A stretch of DNA of 50,315 nt from an uncultured Legionella sp. (GTDB lineage: Bacteria; Pseudomonadota; Gammaproteobacteria; Legionellales; Legionellaceae), in contig NZ_CALMPD010000256.1 in NCBI RefSeq assembly GCF_937871865.1, positions 1-50,315 on the forward strand, given 5' to 3'. Positions within the stretch are counted from its first letter, which is position 1. Each line of letters begins with the position of its first letter. The notes beneath the pieces are model-generated. The model saw only the letters and a list, made by a program, of their open reading frames with translations. It was not told the DNA's origin and did no database searches. Made by a program: the position numbers and the translations under genes. Positions 7,472 through 16,706 of the stretch are shown piece by piece.

Positions 7472-8827
7472 TTATTTATAAGCAGTTACTCTATCGTCTT
7501 TATACAATTTATTGAGTGCATCGACCACTGAAGGATCGTAGACGGTACCTCTTCCTTTTTGAAGCGCCTCCATTGCGACATTCATTCCAACGGCAACACG
7601 ATATGGTCGATTAGTAGCCATCGCATCGATAGTGTCAGCAACAGCAATAATTTTAGCCTCCAGCAAAATATCCTGGTCAACTAATTTATTGGGATAACCA
7701 CTACCGTTGATTCGTTCATGATGCTGATAAACAATGTCAGCAATAGGCCAAGGAAAATGAATATTTTTTAAAATATTATACCCAATCTCTGGATGTGTTT
7801 TTATGTATTCGAATTCAATGGCACTCAGTTTTGTCGGTTTAGTGAGTAATTCGGCAGGAAGACCAATTTTACCAATATCATGTAAATGAGCAGCAAAAAC
7901 TAATCCTGTAAGTTGATGCTCTGACACATTCAATTCCTGGCCGATAGCGAAAGAAAGAGAGGCTACCGAATCCTGATGTCCTACAGTATATGGATCTTTT
8001 TGTTCCTGCGCACTAGCTAAGGCAAAAATAGTTTCGCTGAAGTTTTTTTGCAAAACATGTTCATGCTCAACCCGCTCCTGGCTTAAACGTACCTGGGTAG
8101 AGATGTCTTCCGCGACACCAACGCTTCGATAGGGTATATGCTGATCATTATAGACAGGATAGGCACGTACGTGGAGCCAACGAATAGTGCCATTGTATTG
8201 AATAATACGAAATATTGTGTCAAGCATCCCTGTTTCCCTTTGTTCGGCATACGCAAGTATAAAATGTTCTCTATCCTCTGGGTGAATGCTGCTAAGCCAA
8301 AAATCTCCTCTGGCTAAATTAAGAGGCTCTCCTTGCCAAAAAAGCTCGAAAGCAGGGCTGGTATATAAAACATTTTGCTTTTTTAAATCAAGTAAATAGA
8401 TGACATCATGAACGCTAGAAATAATTTCATCATACAACTCTTCATTATTGAGTAACGAACTCAACATTTTATTGACATGATGTACTTTGGTAATGACGCC
8501 TTGTATTTGATTCGAGTTTATGAATTGATACACTATATGTTTAGAAAGTACAGTACCATTTCGATGACTGATAGTGATTTGTTTATAAACTGTCCCATGA
8601 GCTTTAACTTGTTCGAACAGGTTATCAACTCCTTCATTTTGCTGAATTTGGATAAAATTCATCTGAGATAGTTCTGCAGGGGTATAACCTATCAGCTTGC
8701 AAAATGCTTGATTACCCGAGAGGACGACTCCATTTGAATCAAAAATGAACGCTTCATAGGGCAATTGTTCATAGCTGTTTTTATATAATTCATTTAATCC
8801 CTGCTGATTCATATTATTTCTAGGCAT
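7472..8827 (-). CDS. PAS-PAS-HD-GYP cyclic-di-GMP phosphodiesterase
   Basis: 451 residues from ATG at 8827; a TTG further upstream and an ATG at 8812 are also possible, and none has a clear ribosome site. Two PAS sensor domains come first: about residues 15-115, with FDSNGVVLSGNQAFCKLIGY, then about 130-245, with the PAC-like GTIRWLHVRAYPVY. The HD-GYP domain fills residues 265-440. The metal-binding HD pair (HLHDIGKIGLP, about 316-317) and the HHERINGSGYP segment (about 369-379) are intact, so c-di-GMP hydrolysis is expected. There is no transmembrane segment, so the input is cytoplasmic (redox, light or ligand, not readable here). It is a single gene with no partner kinase beside it. Confidence 0.93.
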   Translation of the reverse strand: MPRNNMNQQGLNELYKNSYEQLPYEAFIFDSNGVVLSGNQAFCKLIGYTPAELSQMNFIQIQQNEGVDNLFEQVKAHGTVYKQITISHRNGTVLSKHIVYQFINSNQIQGVITKVHHVNKMLSSLLNNEELYDEIISSVHDVIYLLDLKKQNVLYTSPAFELFWQGEPLNLARGDFWLSSIHPEDREHFILAYAEQRETGMLDTIFRIIQYNGTIRWLHVRAYPVYNDQHIPYRSVGVAEDISTQVRLSQERVEHEHVLQKNFSETIFALASAQEQKDPYTVGHQDSVASLSFAIGQELNVSEHQLTGLVFAAHLHDIGKIGLPAELLTKPTKLSAIEFEYIKTHPEIGYNILKNIHFPWPIADIVYQHHERINGSGYPNKLVDQDILLEAKIIAVADTIDAMATNRPYRVAVGMNVAMEALQKGRGTVYDPSVVDALNKLYKDDRVTAYK

Positions 8828-8959
8828 GATAAGAATTAACAACTGTATAAAAAAAGACCTGTGTTAATTATAGTACAAGTGAATCATGTAATAAGTGTGG
8901 ACAATTCCTTGTTTATCCCAGTCAATTTTATGGTTCATCAGATAGCCTATACTTAAATT

Positions 8960-10636
8960 ATGACTAATCCAGCTCTCATGATGAATACTGAAATAATCAC
9001 CCTGTTCTTTGGTTTTCTTGAGGGCTTTGCCCTCATCCTTTCTCCTTGTATCTTGTCAATTTTGCCTGTTATCCTGGCAGGATCATTAACTGGCTCGAAG
9101 ACGCGCTCTTTCGGTATTATCATTGGTTTTATCATCACTTTTTCTGCATTTGCCTATTTTGCCCGCCAATTGGTTCAGTTTTCAGGAGTTGATCTTAATC
9201 TGCTTCGTTATCTTGCTTATGGATTGCTGCTGGTGCTTGCTGTGGTTTTGCTTTCAGACTATTTAACAGAACGATTTAGTCAGTTAACACAAAAAATTGC
9301 CGCGGCAGGTTCCTATTATGCCCGCATCAGCTTAAACAATAATGGGCTGTGCAGTGGCCTGTTCATTGGTGCGCTGGTTGCGCTCATCTGGACTCCTTGT
9401 GCAGGCCCTATTCTTGCTGCAGTGATTGTACAAATTGCTATTCAGCAAACAACTATTCTCAGCTTCTTAACCTTATTAGCTTTTACTCTTGGCGCAGCAC
9501 TGCCTATGTTTATCATTACCTTGTATGGGTTTAAAATCAGAGACTCACTCATTTTTTTTAAAACCCACTCGTCTTTTATTCGTAGAATTCTTGGCCTTAT
9601 CATTGGAGGAAATATAATTTACATGATCAGTCTAGAGGCGGGATTAATTCCATCTACTGTAATTACCCAATCAGGGATTCGTACCGCTAATTATTTGGAG
9701 CGCGGTTTATGGCGCCCCTATGATGCACCAGAAATCGAAGGGATTAAACACTGGCTAAACTCACCACCATTACAACTCTCTGATTTAAAAAACAAGGTAA
9801 TATTAATTGATTTTTGGACCTACTCCTGCATCAATTGCGTACGAACAATACCGTATTTAAATCGCTGGTATAAAAATTATCACGATAAGGGATTAGTAAT
9901 TATCGGCATTCATACTCCCGAATTTGATTTTGAAAAAAAAGTGATGAATGTCGCTCGTGCTGTAAAAAATTACGGTATAGAGTATCCAGTCGCTCTGGAT
10001 AATTCATTTACTACCTGGCAAAACTACTCCAATTACTTTTGGCCAGCTCATTATCTGATCAACAAACAAGGAAAAGTGGTTTATGAACACTTCGGTGAAG
10101 GCGAATATGACGTGACTGAAAATAATATCCGTTTTTTATTACAACTTAATAAATCTCAATTGCCGTCAGAGTCCAAACATTTACTGACCGATAATATAAT
10201 TACTCCAGAAACCTATCTGGGTTTTGCCCGCGCTGAGAACAAATCAAGCCCTGAATTAATCCATGATCAACCCGTTGACTATTCTTTTTCTGATAAACTG
10301 AATACCAACGCCTGGTCGTTGCACGGTTTATGGCTGGTTAGTGCAGAGAAAATCAAGGCAATGTCTGGAAACTCTTCGCTAAAGATCCATTTTAATGCCA
10401 AGAGCGTATTTGTTGTGATGGGCAATAACAGCATAAAACCGATTTCGGTTAAGATGCTCTTCAATGGTAAACCAATAGAGATGAATAAAGGACGCGATGT
10501 ATCCAATAGCAGCGTTTTAGTAGATAAATACGCTCTTTATGAAGTACTTGCCTTTCCCAAACAAACCAATGGGATACTGCACATAAATCCTGAAGCGCCG
10601 GGCTTGGAACTGTTTACCTTTACTTTTGGCAATTAA
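8960..10636 (+). CDS. DipZ-like fusion: CcdA membrane domain, TlpA-type thioredoxin, C-terminal beta domain
   Basis: 558 residues. The first 230 form a CcdA/DsbD-like membrane domain with the two conserved intramembrane cysteines (LSPC at residue 30, IWTPC near 152). Next comes a periplasmic thioredoxin-like domain with the redox pair CINC in FWTYSCINCVRTIPYLNRW, and residues from about 410 on form a beta-rich domain like that of mycobacterial DipZ. The likely role is passing reducing power across the membrane to periplasmic thiols. Start at 8960; an ATG pair at 8978-8983 is possible and no good ribosome site precedes either. It is convergent with the small secreted gene downstream. Substrate unknown. 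Confidence 0.88.
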   Translation: MTNPALMMNTEIITLFFGFLEGFALILSPCILSILPVILAGSLTGSKTRSFGIIIGFIITFSAFAYFARQLVQFSGVDLNLLRYLAYGLLLVLAVVLLSDYLTERFSQLTQKIAAAGSYYARISLNNNGLCSGLFIGALVALIWTPCAGPILAAVIVQIAIQQTTILSFLTLLAFTLGAALPMFIITLYGFKIRDSLIFFKTHSSFIRRILGLIIGGNIIYMISLEAGLIPSTVITQSGIRTANYLERGLWRPYDAPEIEGIKHWLNSPPLQLSDLKNKVILIDFWTYSCINCVRTIPYLNRWYKNYHDKGLVIIGIHTPEFDFEKKVMNVARAVKNYGIEYPVALDNSFTTWQNYSNYFWPAHYLINKQGKVVYEHFGEGEYDVTENNIRFLLQLNKSQLPSESKHLLTDNIITPETYLGFARAENKSSPELIHDQPVDYSFSDKLNTNAWSLHGLWLVSAEKIKAMSGNSSLKIHFNAKSVFVVMGNNSIKPISVKMLFNGKPIEMNKGRDVSNSSVLVDKYALYEVLAFPKQTNGILHINPEAPGLELFTFTFGN

Positions 10637-10883
10637 ATTTTTTGACGCGGGGGATGAAAGGATAAGTTCCAACAGCCGAAGACTTTGAACCCTGGGGTTT
10701 AGGTGGGAAGAAAACGTGCCAGTTCAGGCTTCTCACTATTAAAGTGATATAGCACAACACCGACACCAGAACACTCCCCTATTTAAGCTTATCGGTTCAA
10801 ATTTCTTGGGCTGCTGGGTTACGCTCATTATAACACTGGAACAAGATGGAGTTAAGTTAGAGCATGCAGATCACTAACAAAAA

Positions 10884-10906
10884 AGTGCTTCGCTATGAGA
10901 AGCACT
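10884..10906 (-). terminator. Rho-independent terminator of the small secreted gene
   Basis: Perfect 8-bp stem AGTGCTTC / GAAGCACT with a 7-base loop, placed four bases past the stop of the minus-strand gene. On that strand it is followed by TTTTTGTT, a good U-tract. Confidence 0.85.
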
Positions 10907-10909
10907 CAA

Positions 10910-11179
10910 TTATCGCTCATCACAAACCGTAAAATGACCGTGTTTATAAGGATTAGAGCGAGCGCGGAACTCATAATCACGGCAACGTTGTCCCCGATTA
11001 TCGGTATAGCGCTGTTGCAAGCGAAAGACAAAATCACCAAAATTCATATCTTGTTGCCATTCCTGTATGTCCCTTTGTTTTTGCTCTTCATCCATTTTAT
11101 TTAAAAATTTGCTCAGTTTACTTGCCTGCACATTAATAGAACACAAAGAAACAAGCAGGATTATTAATAATGTTTTCAC
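10910..11179 (-). CDS. Small secreted protein with two C-terminal cysteines
   Basis: 89 residues. The first 19 (MKTLLIILLVSLCSINVQA) are a signal peptide. The mature part has a charged helix (LSKFLNKMDEEQKQRDIQEW) and a short C-terminal segment GQRCRDYEFRAR ... FTVCDER. The layout C-R-(D/E)-Y ... C is reminiscent of the C-terminal segment of the RT0821/Lpp0805 surface-protein family, where two Cys may form a disulfide; this link is weak. It has its own terminator and no co-directional neighbour close by. Function unknown. Confidence 0.7.
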   Translation of the reverse strand: MKTLLIILLVSLCSINVQASKLSKFLNKMDEEQKQRDIQEWQQDMNFGDFVFRLQQRYTDNRGQRCRDYEFRARSNPYKHGHFTVCDER

Positions 11180-11269
11180 AACATTGAGTCTCTAATAGTC
11201 AATAGCGGCAACATTAAACCACATATGACAATTAAAATCCAACTCATGTATAATAAAAAAACACATGGC

Positions 11270-11342
11270 CGTCATCCAGAGGATGATAGCGACGAAAGAT
11301 CTCCCTGGATTCAGAAGATCCTTCGCTATACTCTGGATGACG
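11270..11342. repeat. Imperfect palindromic dispersed repeat, copy 1
   Basis: 73 bp with perfect 12-bp outer arms CGTCATCCAGAG / CTCTGGATGACG and weaker inner pairing (ATAGCGA-GAAAGATC with GATC-CTTCGCTAT). A diverged second copy lies at 21458-21526. Both sit in gaps just past gene ends. Extrachromosomal REP-type elements of this form are typical intergenic repeats; it may also fold as a terminator for thyA. Confidence 0.85.
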
Positions 11343-11423
11343 TACTATTCTTAACTTAGTGACAGTGAGAGCCAGACCTATTTGAGCCTTGCTCTTGTGC
11401 TCAATGGCAGCAGACACAACATC

Positions 11424-12218
11424 CTATATAGCAATTGGCGCCTTTATCGCAGGATGGAATTGATAATTTTCAAATTCAAAATCCTCATAACAATATTCGA
11501 ATAAAGACCCGGGCTTGCGCTTAATATTTAGCTGAGGAGGCGGCAAAGGTTCTCTGGCTAACTGAGTACGGGCTTGCTCTAAATGATTAAGATATAAATG
11601 ACAATCACCCCCAGTCCAGATAAACTCACCGACATCAAGGTTGCATTGCTGCGCCACCATATGGGTCAACAATGCATAGGAAGCAATGTTAAAAGGAACG
11701 CCTAAAAACACATCTGCTGAGCGTTGATAAAGTTGGCAGGACAACTGATTATTTGCCACATAAAATTGGAACAAAGCATGACAAGGCATTAAAGCCATTT
11801 GCTCCAGTTCCCCCACATTCCAGGCGCTGACAATTAAGCGGCGAGAATCAGGATTGCTTTTAATTTGTTGCACCACGTCGCTGAGTTGATCAATAGTTCG
11901 TCCATCAGCAGTTGGCCAACTGCGCCACTGTCTGCCATAAACAGGCCCCAGCTCACCATTGCTGTCAGCCCACTCATCCCATATAGTCACCCCATTGTCT
12001 TTCAGATAACCAATATTGGTGTCACCTTTTAAAAACCATAACAATTCATGCACAATACTGCGCATATGCAATTTTTTTGTGGTGATTAAAGGAAAGCCTT
12101 TTTTTAAATCGAAGCGCATTTGGTAACCAAATACCGATAATGTTCCCGTTCCAGTCCGATCCGTTTTTTCAGCACCGTGCTGTAATATGTGCTCGAGCAA
12201 CTGTAAGTACGTGTTCAT
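11424..12218 (-). CDS. thyA: Thymidylate synthase
   Basis: 264 residues, the same length as E. coli ThyA. It methylates dUMP to dTMP with methylene-tetrahydrofolate. The catalytic cysteine is at position 146 in [11 protein letters not shown], as in E. coli. The N-terminal [12 protein letters not shown] and the dUMP-phosphate arginines in [10 protein letters not shown] are present. It is the last gene of the rppH-ptsP-TSUP-lgt-thyA operon and its ATG overlaps the lgt stop by four bases. Confidence 0.98.
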   Translation of the reverse strand: MNTYLQLLEHILQHGAEKTDRTGTGTLSVFGYQMRFDLKKGFPLITTKKLHMRSIVHELLWFLKGDTNIGYLKDNGVTIWDEWADSNGELGPVYGRQWRSWPTADGRTIDQLSDVVQQIKSNPDSRRLIVSAWNVGELEQMALMPCHALFQFYVANNQLSCQLYQRSADVFLGVPFNIASYALLTHMVAQQCNLDVGEFIWTGGDCHLYLNHLEQARTQLAREPLPPPQLNIKRKPGSLFEYCYEDFEFENYQFHPAIKAPIAI

Positions 12219-12985
12219 CGTTTAGCCCACCATAACCAAAGCCCTAATAATAACATAGGAATTGATAATATTTGTCCCATGGTCAGCCATCCAAAAGCAA
12301 TAAATCCCATTTGTGGATCAGGCTGTCGAAAGCACTCTGCAATCAAGCGGCAAATGGAATAGCCAATTAAAAATAAAGCCGATATTCTGCCAACAGGTCT
12401 TGGTTTCGATGCATAGCACCATACTAGAACAAATAAACCAATTCCTTCCAGACCAAATTCATATAACTGCGAGGGGTGGCGTGGCTGATTATCAACATGA
12501 CCAAACACCATAGCCCAGGGAACATCTACTACTCGCCCCCACAGCTCGCCATTAATAAAATTACCAATACGTCCCGCGGCCAAGCCAACCGGGACTAAAG
12601 GCGCGACAAAATCGCCTACCTCTAAAAAAGTTTTCTTATATTTATACGAAAAAAACCAAACAGCAAGCGCCACACCAATTAAACCTCCATGAAAGGACAT
12701 CCCGCCTTCCCAGATTTTAAATAAAACCCAGGGCTGATGAATCCACTCCTGGAAATTATAAAAAAGCATGTATCCTATCCGGCCACCAAGAATAACCCCA
12801 AGTGCGCCATAAAAGATCAAATCACTCAGCTGATCCGCATTCCAATTCAATTTATAACGCTTAATGCGCCAATAGCCTAATAACCAGGCACTGATAAAAC
12901 CGATAAGATACATCAAACCATACCAGTGTATTTTTACAGGCCCCAAAGAAAAAGCAACAGGATCAATATTGGGAAAGATGAGCAT
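12215..12985 (-). CDS. lgt: Prolipoprotein diacylglyceryl transferase
   Basis: 256 residues, multi-pass inner-membrane enzyme that adds diacylglycerol from phosphatidylglycerol to the lipobox cysteine, the first step of lipoprotein maturation. The Lgt signature is intact: [12 protein letters not shown] (essential His), [16 protein letters not shown] (essential Arg and Asn) and RHPSQLYE. An AAGGAA site lies about ten bases before the start. It sits between the TSUP gene and thyA; the lgt-thyA pair is conserved in gammaproteobacteria. Confidence 0.97.
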   Translation of the reverse strand: MLIFPNIDPVAFSLGPVKIHWYGLMYLIGFISAWLLGYWRIKRYKLNWNADQLSDLIFYGALGVILGGRIGYMLFYNFQEWIHQPWVLFKIWEGGMSFHGGLIGVALAVWFFSYKYKKTFLEVGDFVAPLVPVGLAAGRIGNFINGELWGRVVDVPWAMVFGHVDNQPRHPSQLYEFGLEGIGLFVLVWCYASKPRPVGRISALFLIGYSICRLIAECFRQPDPQMGFIAFGWLTMGQILSIPMLLLGLWLWWAKR

Positions 12986-13003
12986 TCTTTATTAGGTTCC
13001 TTT

Positions 13004-13807
13004 TTAAGATAACATTTTGATAGCAGTTAAAATTAATAGTACGATAAAACCATAGGTCAAGTAATGTACCGGTAATAAATAGTGTAACCTGGCGCCAATA
13101 GGTGCCATCAGAGTACTGGGGAGCCCTACAAAAAACACTGCTGGCCAGTATACATAACCAGTTGAGTACGCTATGTTGGCCATGTCATTTTGACCAGTTA
13201 ACATAAAAACAATGGTACCGATGAACCCCACCACAAAGGTACACAAATTGGATACACCGACGATTTTTCTTGCCGCAACACCACAATAGGTAAGATAAGG
13301 AACAATCAAAACTCCTCCTCCCACCCCCAATAGTCCCGACAACACCCCGATAAAATAACTGATTATTCCATTAAGCCAGAATCCTGGAGTTTTTTTTATG
13401 TTGTTTGCACGCAAATTGGTAAGCATTTTCACAGCAACAAAGAGCAAAAAAAGACCAAACATTATTTTCAGCCAGGAAGTAGGTACTGCATCTGCAATGA
13501 CCACCCCAGACACAACCCCCAAAGCCAACCCTGGCCACAGCCGATTAAATACCGGCCAAAGAATTTCACCAATTTTATAATGTACCCTCACCGAAACTAA
13601 TGAGGTAAAGATGATTACAGCCAATGACGTTGCGGCTGCAACATGCATACTTAGTTGTTCTGGAATAACATGATTCAGTTGAAAAACAAAAACCAGTCCG
13701 GGGACAATTACAATCCCGCCACCAATGCCAATAGCCCCAGACATTAATCCTGCAAAAGCTCCGATAAAGACATAAATGATTCCGCTCATCAGCAAATCAG
13801 GTAACAT
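13004..13807 (-). CDS. TSUP (TauE/SafE) family membrane transporter
   Basis: 267 residues with about eight hydrophobic segments and the two glycine-rich half-repeats of the family (GAFAGLMSGAIGIGGGIVIVP near the N-terminus and GVLSGLLGVGGGVLIVPYLT in the middle). Members move sulfite, sulfonates or other small anions; the substrate here is unknown. Its start overlaps the ptsP stop by one base (TAATG) and lgt follows 18 bp later. A TSUP gene between ptsP and lgt is also seen in pseudomonads, so the position is ancestral rather than a recent insertion (from general knowledge of those genomes). Confidence 0.9.
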   Translation of the reverse strand: MLPDLLMSGIIYVFIGAFAGLMSGAIGIGGGIVIVPGLVFVFQLNHVIPEQLSMHVAAATSLAVIIFTSLVSVRVHYKIGEILWPVFNRLWPGLALGVVSGVVIADAVPTSWLKIMFGLFLLFVAVKMLTNLRANNIKKTPGFWLNGIISYFIGVLSGLLGVGGGVLIVPYLTYCGVAARKIVGVSNLCTFVVGFIGTIVFMLTGQNDMANIAYSTGYVYWPAVFFVGLPSTLMAPIGARLHYLLPVHYLTYGFIVLLILTAIKMLS

Positions 13808-16101
13808 TATGATTTACCTGCCCGGATCAATCCACCAAGCCCTTCATCCTCCAGCGCTTTTTGCAAATGAAACCGGATTTCCGCCGGATGCTCAAACTCC
13901 AGCACTTCAGCAAGAATTTTACGGGCATTAGCGATAGCAAAATTCCTGATAACCCACTTAACTCGGGGTAAACTGGCTGAGTTCATACTTAAGGTATCAA
14001 ATCCCATAGCAATTAATAAAATCACCGCTAATGGATCGCTGGCCATCTCACCACAAATACTGACTTCCACTCCAGCAGCATGCCCCCCTTCAACCACTTT
14101 GAGCAGAACGCGGAGCATGGCAGGATGCAAGGCATCATACAAGCCGGCAACCCGGGCATTGTTACGATCCACCGCTAATAAATATTGAGTTAAATCATTA
14201 CTGCCCACCGAAATAAAATCCACCCGTTTGGCCATTTCCCGCGCAAGATAAGCTGCAGCGGGTACCTCAATCATGACCCCTAATTTGGGTTTCTCAATCG
14301 CACACCCTTCTTCCAATAATTCTTCATATGCTTGTTCGATTAAATAGGTTGCCTCTTCAACTTCACTCAAATTGGTCACCATGGGCAGCATGATACGTAA
14401 ATTGTTCAGCTCTTCGCTCGCTCGCATCATCGCGCGAACCTGGACCAGAAAGACGTCAGGATGATCCAGAGTGATGCGAATTCCTCGCCATCCCAAATAA
14501 GGGTTTTCTTCTTCTACGGGAAAATAGGGAAGCACCTTATCACCACCAATATCCAGCGTTCGCATGGTCACAGAACGTGGGGCAAACGCCTTCAGCGTCT
14601 GTCTGTAAATAATGGTTTGTTCATCTTCTGAAGGAAAACGATCCCGACTCATAAACGGCACTTCGGAACGGTATAATCCAACGCCTTCTGCCCCAACGCT
14701 CATCGACAAGCCGGCATCCATAGCTAAACCAGTATTGACCTGCAGTGATACTCTATAGCTGTCAGTGGTTTCAGCCGGTTTCTCCCGTAAACTGCCCAGA
14801 CTTTGATTTAATTCAAGCTCTTCCTGCGCCAGCTGTTTAAATTCGCTTAAGATTGTTTTGTTGGGCGAGATATAAACATGCCCATAGAATCCATCGACGA
14901 TCAAGGCTCTACGGGACACTAATTCAGCCTTTAAACCACGCAATCCCATAACAGTAGGAACGCCCAGAGCACGTGCCAGAATGGCAACATGTGAATTGTT
15001 GGAGCCCTTTGCCGAGACGACCCCAGCCAATTGTCCTTCAGGAACTTCTGCCAAGGCAGCTGCTGTGACTTCCTCACCAATCAAAATAGTACGTTTAGGA
15101 TAAACCGTTTCTTCGCGTTGCGACAATTGCAGCTCGGCGAGCACTCTCCGGCCTAAATCACGAAAATCACTGGCGCGCTCACGCAAATAATCATCTTCCA
15201 TGCTCTCAAATTGCGACACATGTTTTTTTATAACGGTGGCCAGTGCGGCCTGCGCACTGATTTTTTCTTCACGGATGACGTGCTCTACCTCAGCCCCTAA
15301 GCTGTCTTTATCCAGAATACGTAAATACACATCGAATAAGGCATGTTCTTCTTCTGCAACGGTTGCTTTCATGCGTTTGCTCAGGCGACGCATGTCATCT
15401 CTGGCAGCTTCCAATGCCTCATAAAAGGTATTTATTTCCTCATCCAACTCTTCAACAGGATTTCGTGGAACCGCGTCTATATCTGCCATAGGATAAACTA
15501 CAACTGCAGTCCCTATACCAATACCTGGTACACTGCCAATACCCGTCAGAGCAGTTTGGCTTACTTCAACTTTGCTTACTGTTCCAAATGATTTGGGTTG
15601 GGTCAATTCGGCCAATTCGCCGGTTGCTTCCGCGTGCGCAATAATTCCACCCAGCTGAGCCGCCAAAGTAATCAAAAAAGATTCTTCTGCATCATCGAAC
15701 GCACGTTGTTCAACTTGTTGAACAATTAAAACCCCATAGAGTTTTCGGTGCTGAATAATAGGAACACCCAGAAACGCATTTAAATGCTCTTCACCAAGAA
15801 GAGGATTATGATAGAAATCAGGATGATCCGGTGCATCTTTTAGATTGATGGGCTCTTCACGTCTGCCGATTAAACCAATAAGGCCACTATCAAGCGCAAT
15901 GCGCACTCGAAATTCAGCCTGCTTGTTTAATCCTTCTGTGGCAATGAGAACATATTCTGCATGTTTATTATCTATCAGGTAAACGGAAACGGCCTCGGCA
16001 CTAATGGCTTTATGAATTCGTTGCACCAATATGCCAAGCGCATCAGTTAAATGATGGGCCGCGGTGACGTCCTGAACAATCCGTTTAAGTACTTTTAGCA
16101 T
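13807..16101 (-). CDS. ptsP: Phosphoenolpyruvate-protein phosphotransferase of the nitrogen PTS (EI-Ntr)
   Basis: 764 residues. An N-terminal GAF domain (about 1-160) senses glutamine/2-oxoglutarate state in relatives. It is followed by the enzyme I helical and swivelling domains; His371 in KGSNNSHVAILARALGVPT is the phospho-acceptor. The C-terminal TIM barrel binds PEP and contains the active-site cysteine in SICGEMASDP. It passes phosphate to NPr (PtsO), which is not in this window. It begins directly after the rppH stop with no gap, so the two are co-translated. Confidence 0.97.
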   Translation of the reverse strand: MLKVLKRIVQDVTAAHHLTDALGILVQRIHKAISAEAVSVYLIDNKHAEYVLIATEGLNKQAEFRVRIALDSGLIGLIGRREEPINLKDAPDHPDFYHNPLLGEEHLNAFLGVPIIQHRKLYGVLIVQQVEQRAFDDAEESFLITLAAQLGGIIAHAEATGELAELTQPKSFGTVSKVEVSQTALTGIGSVPGIGIGTAVVVYPMADIDAVPRNPVEELDEEINTFYEALEAARDDMRRLSKRMKATVAEEEHALFDVYLRILDKDSLGAEVEHVIREEKISAQAALATVIKKHVSQFESMEDDYLRERASDFRDLGRRVLAELQLSQREETVYPKRTILIGEEVTAAALAEVPEGQLAGVVSAKGSNNSHVAILARALGVPTVMGLRGLKAELVSRRALIVDGFYGHVYISPNKTILSEFKQLAQEELELNQSLGSLREKPAETTDSYRVSLQVNTGLAMDAGLSMSVGAEGVGLYRSEVPFMSRDRFPSEDEQTIIYRQTLKAFAPRSVTMRTLDIGGDKVLPYFPVEEENPYLGWRGIRITLDHPDVFLVQVRAMMRASEELNNLRIMLPMVTNLSEVEEATYLIEQAYEELLEEGCAIEKPKLGVMIEVPAAAYLAREMAKRVDFISVGSNDLTQYLLAVDRNNARVAGLYDALHPAMLRVLLKVVEGGHAAGVEVSICGEMASDPLAVILLIAMGFDTLSMNSASLPRVKWVIRNFAIANARKILAEVLEFEHPAEIRFHLQKALEDEGLGGLIRAGKS

Positions 16102-16626
16102 CTAGGGCCTTTGATTACCTCTCTTCCGTTTCAAACCGTACGGAGTACGGCGAGTTTTTAATAAGGGTTCCAATTCTTTTAAGGCCTGGATATACACCTG
16201 CCTCTTGAAAAAAATCACCTGCTCTTCCGGCTCATGGAAATCAATCCAGCGCCAGCTATCAAATTCTGGTGAATCACTTAAATCCAATCTCACTTTTTGC
16301 TCACTGGAAACCAGCTTTAACAGATACCATTTTTGCTTCTGGCCTATCACCAAGGGTTCACTGCCATGACGCAAGTATTGTTTCGGCAGCCGATATTTTA
16401 ACCAGCGCTTGGTAGAACCAATCACTTCTACATCATGCTTGTCCAACCCAACTTCTTCATGCAATTCGCGGAACATCGCTTGTAACGACGTTTCGCCTGC
16501 AGCCAAACCACCTTGTGGAAATTGCCAGGCATCATGCCCGCTTCGCCTGCCCCAAAATACTCTATCCGAACTGTTGACAAGGATAATACCTACATTCAAC
16601 CGATAACCGGCACGATCAATCACCAT
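16102..16626 (-). CDS. rppH: RNA 5'-pyrophosphohydrolase (Nudix)
   Basis: 174 residues. RppH strips pyrophosphate from mRNA 5' ends, which exposes transcripts to RNase E. The Nudix box is complete at residues 39-61 (GG...GET..A..REL.EEVGL). The N-terminus (GYRLNVGIILVN) and FWGRRSGHDAWQFPQGG are typical of RppH rather than other Nudix enzymes. It is the first gene of the operon running to thyA; the promoter should lie in 16627-16706, but I see no clear match. Confidence 0.96.
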   Translation of the reverse strand: MVIDRAGYRLNVGIILVNSSDRVFWGRRSGHDAWQFPQGGLAAGETSLQAMFRELHEEVGLDKHDVEVIGSTKRWLKYRLPKQYLRHGSEPLVIGQKQKWYLLKLVSSEQKVRLDLSDSPEFDSWRWIDFHEPEEQVIFFKRQVYIQALKELEPLLKTRRTPYGLKRKRGNQRP

Positions 16627-16706
16627 GATGTCACTGCTTAGACTAAACCGCTAATATCTTGATTTTTCCACAAAGTACAAGACCTTGGCAATTGATTCTG
16701 CAAATA

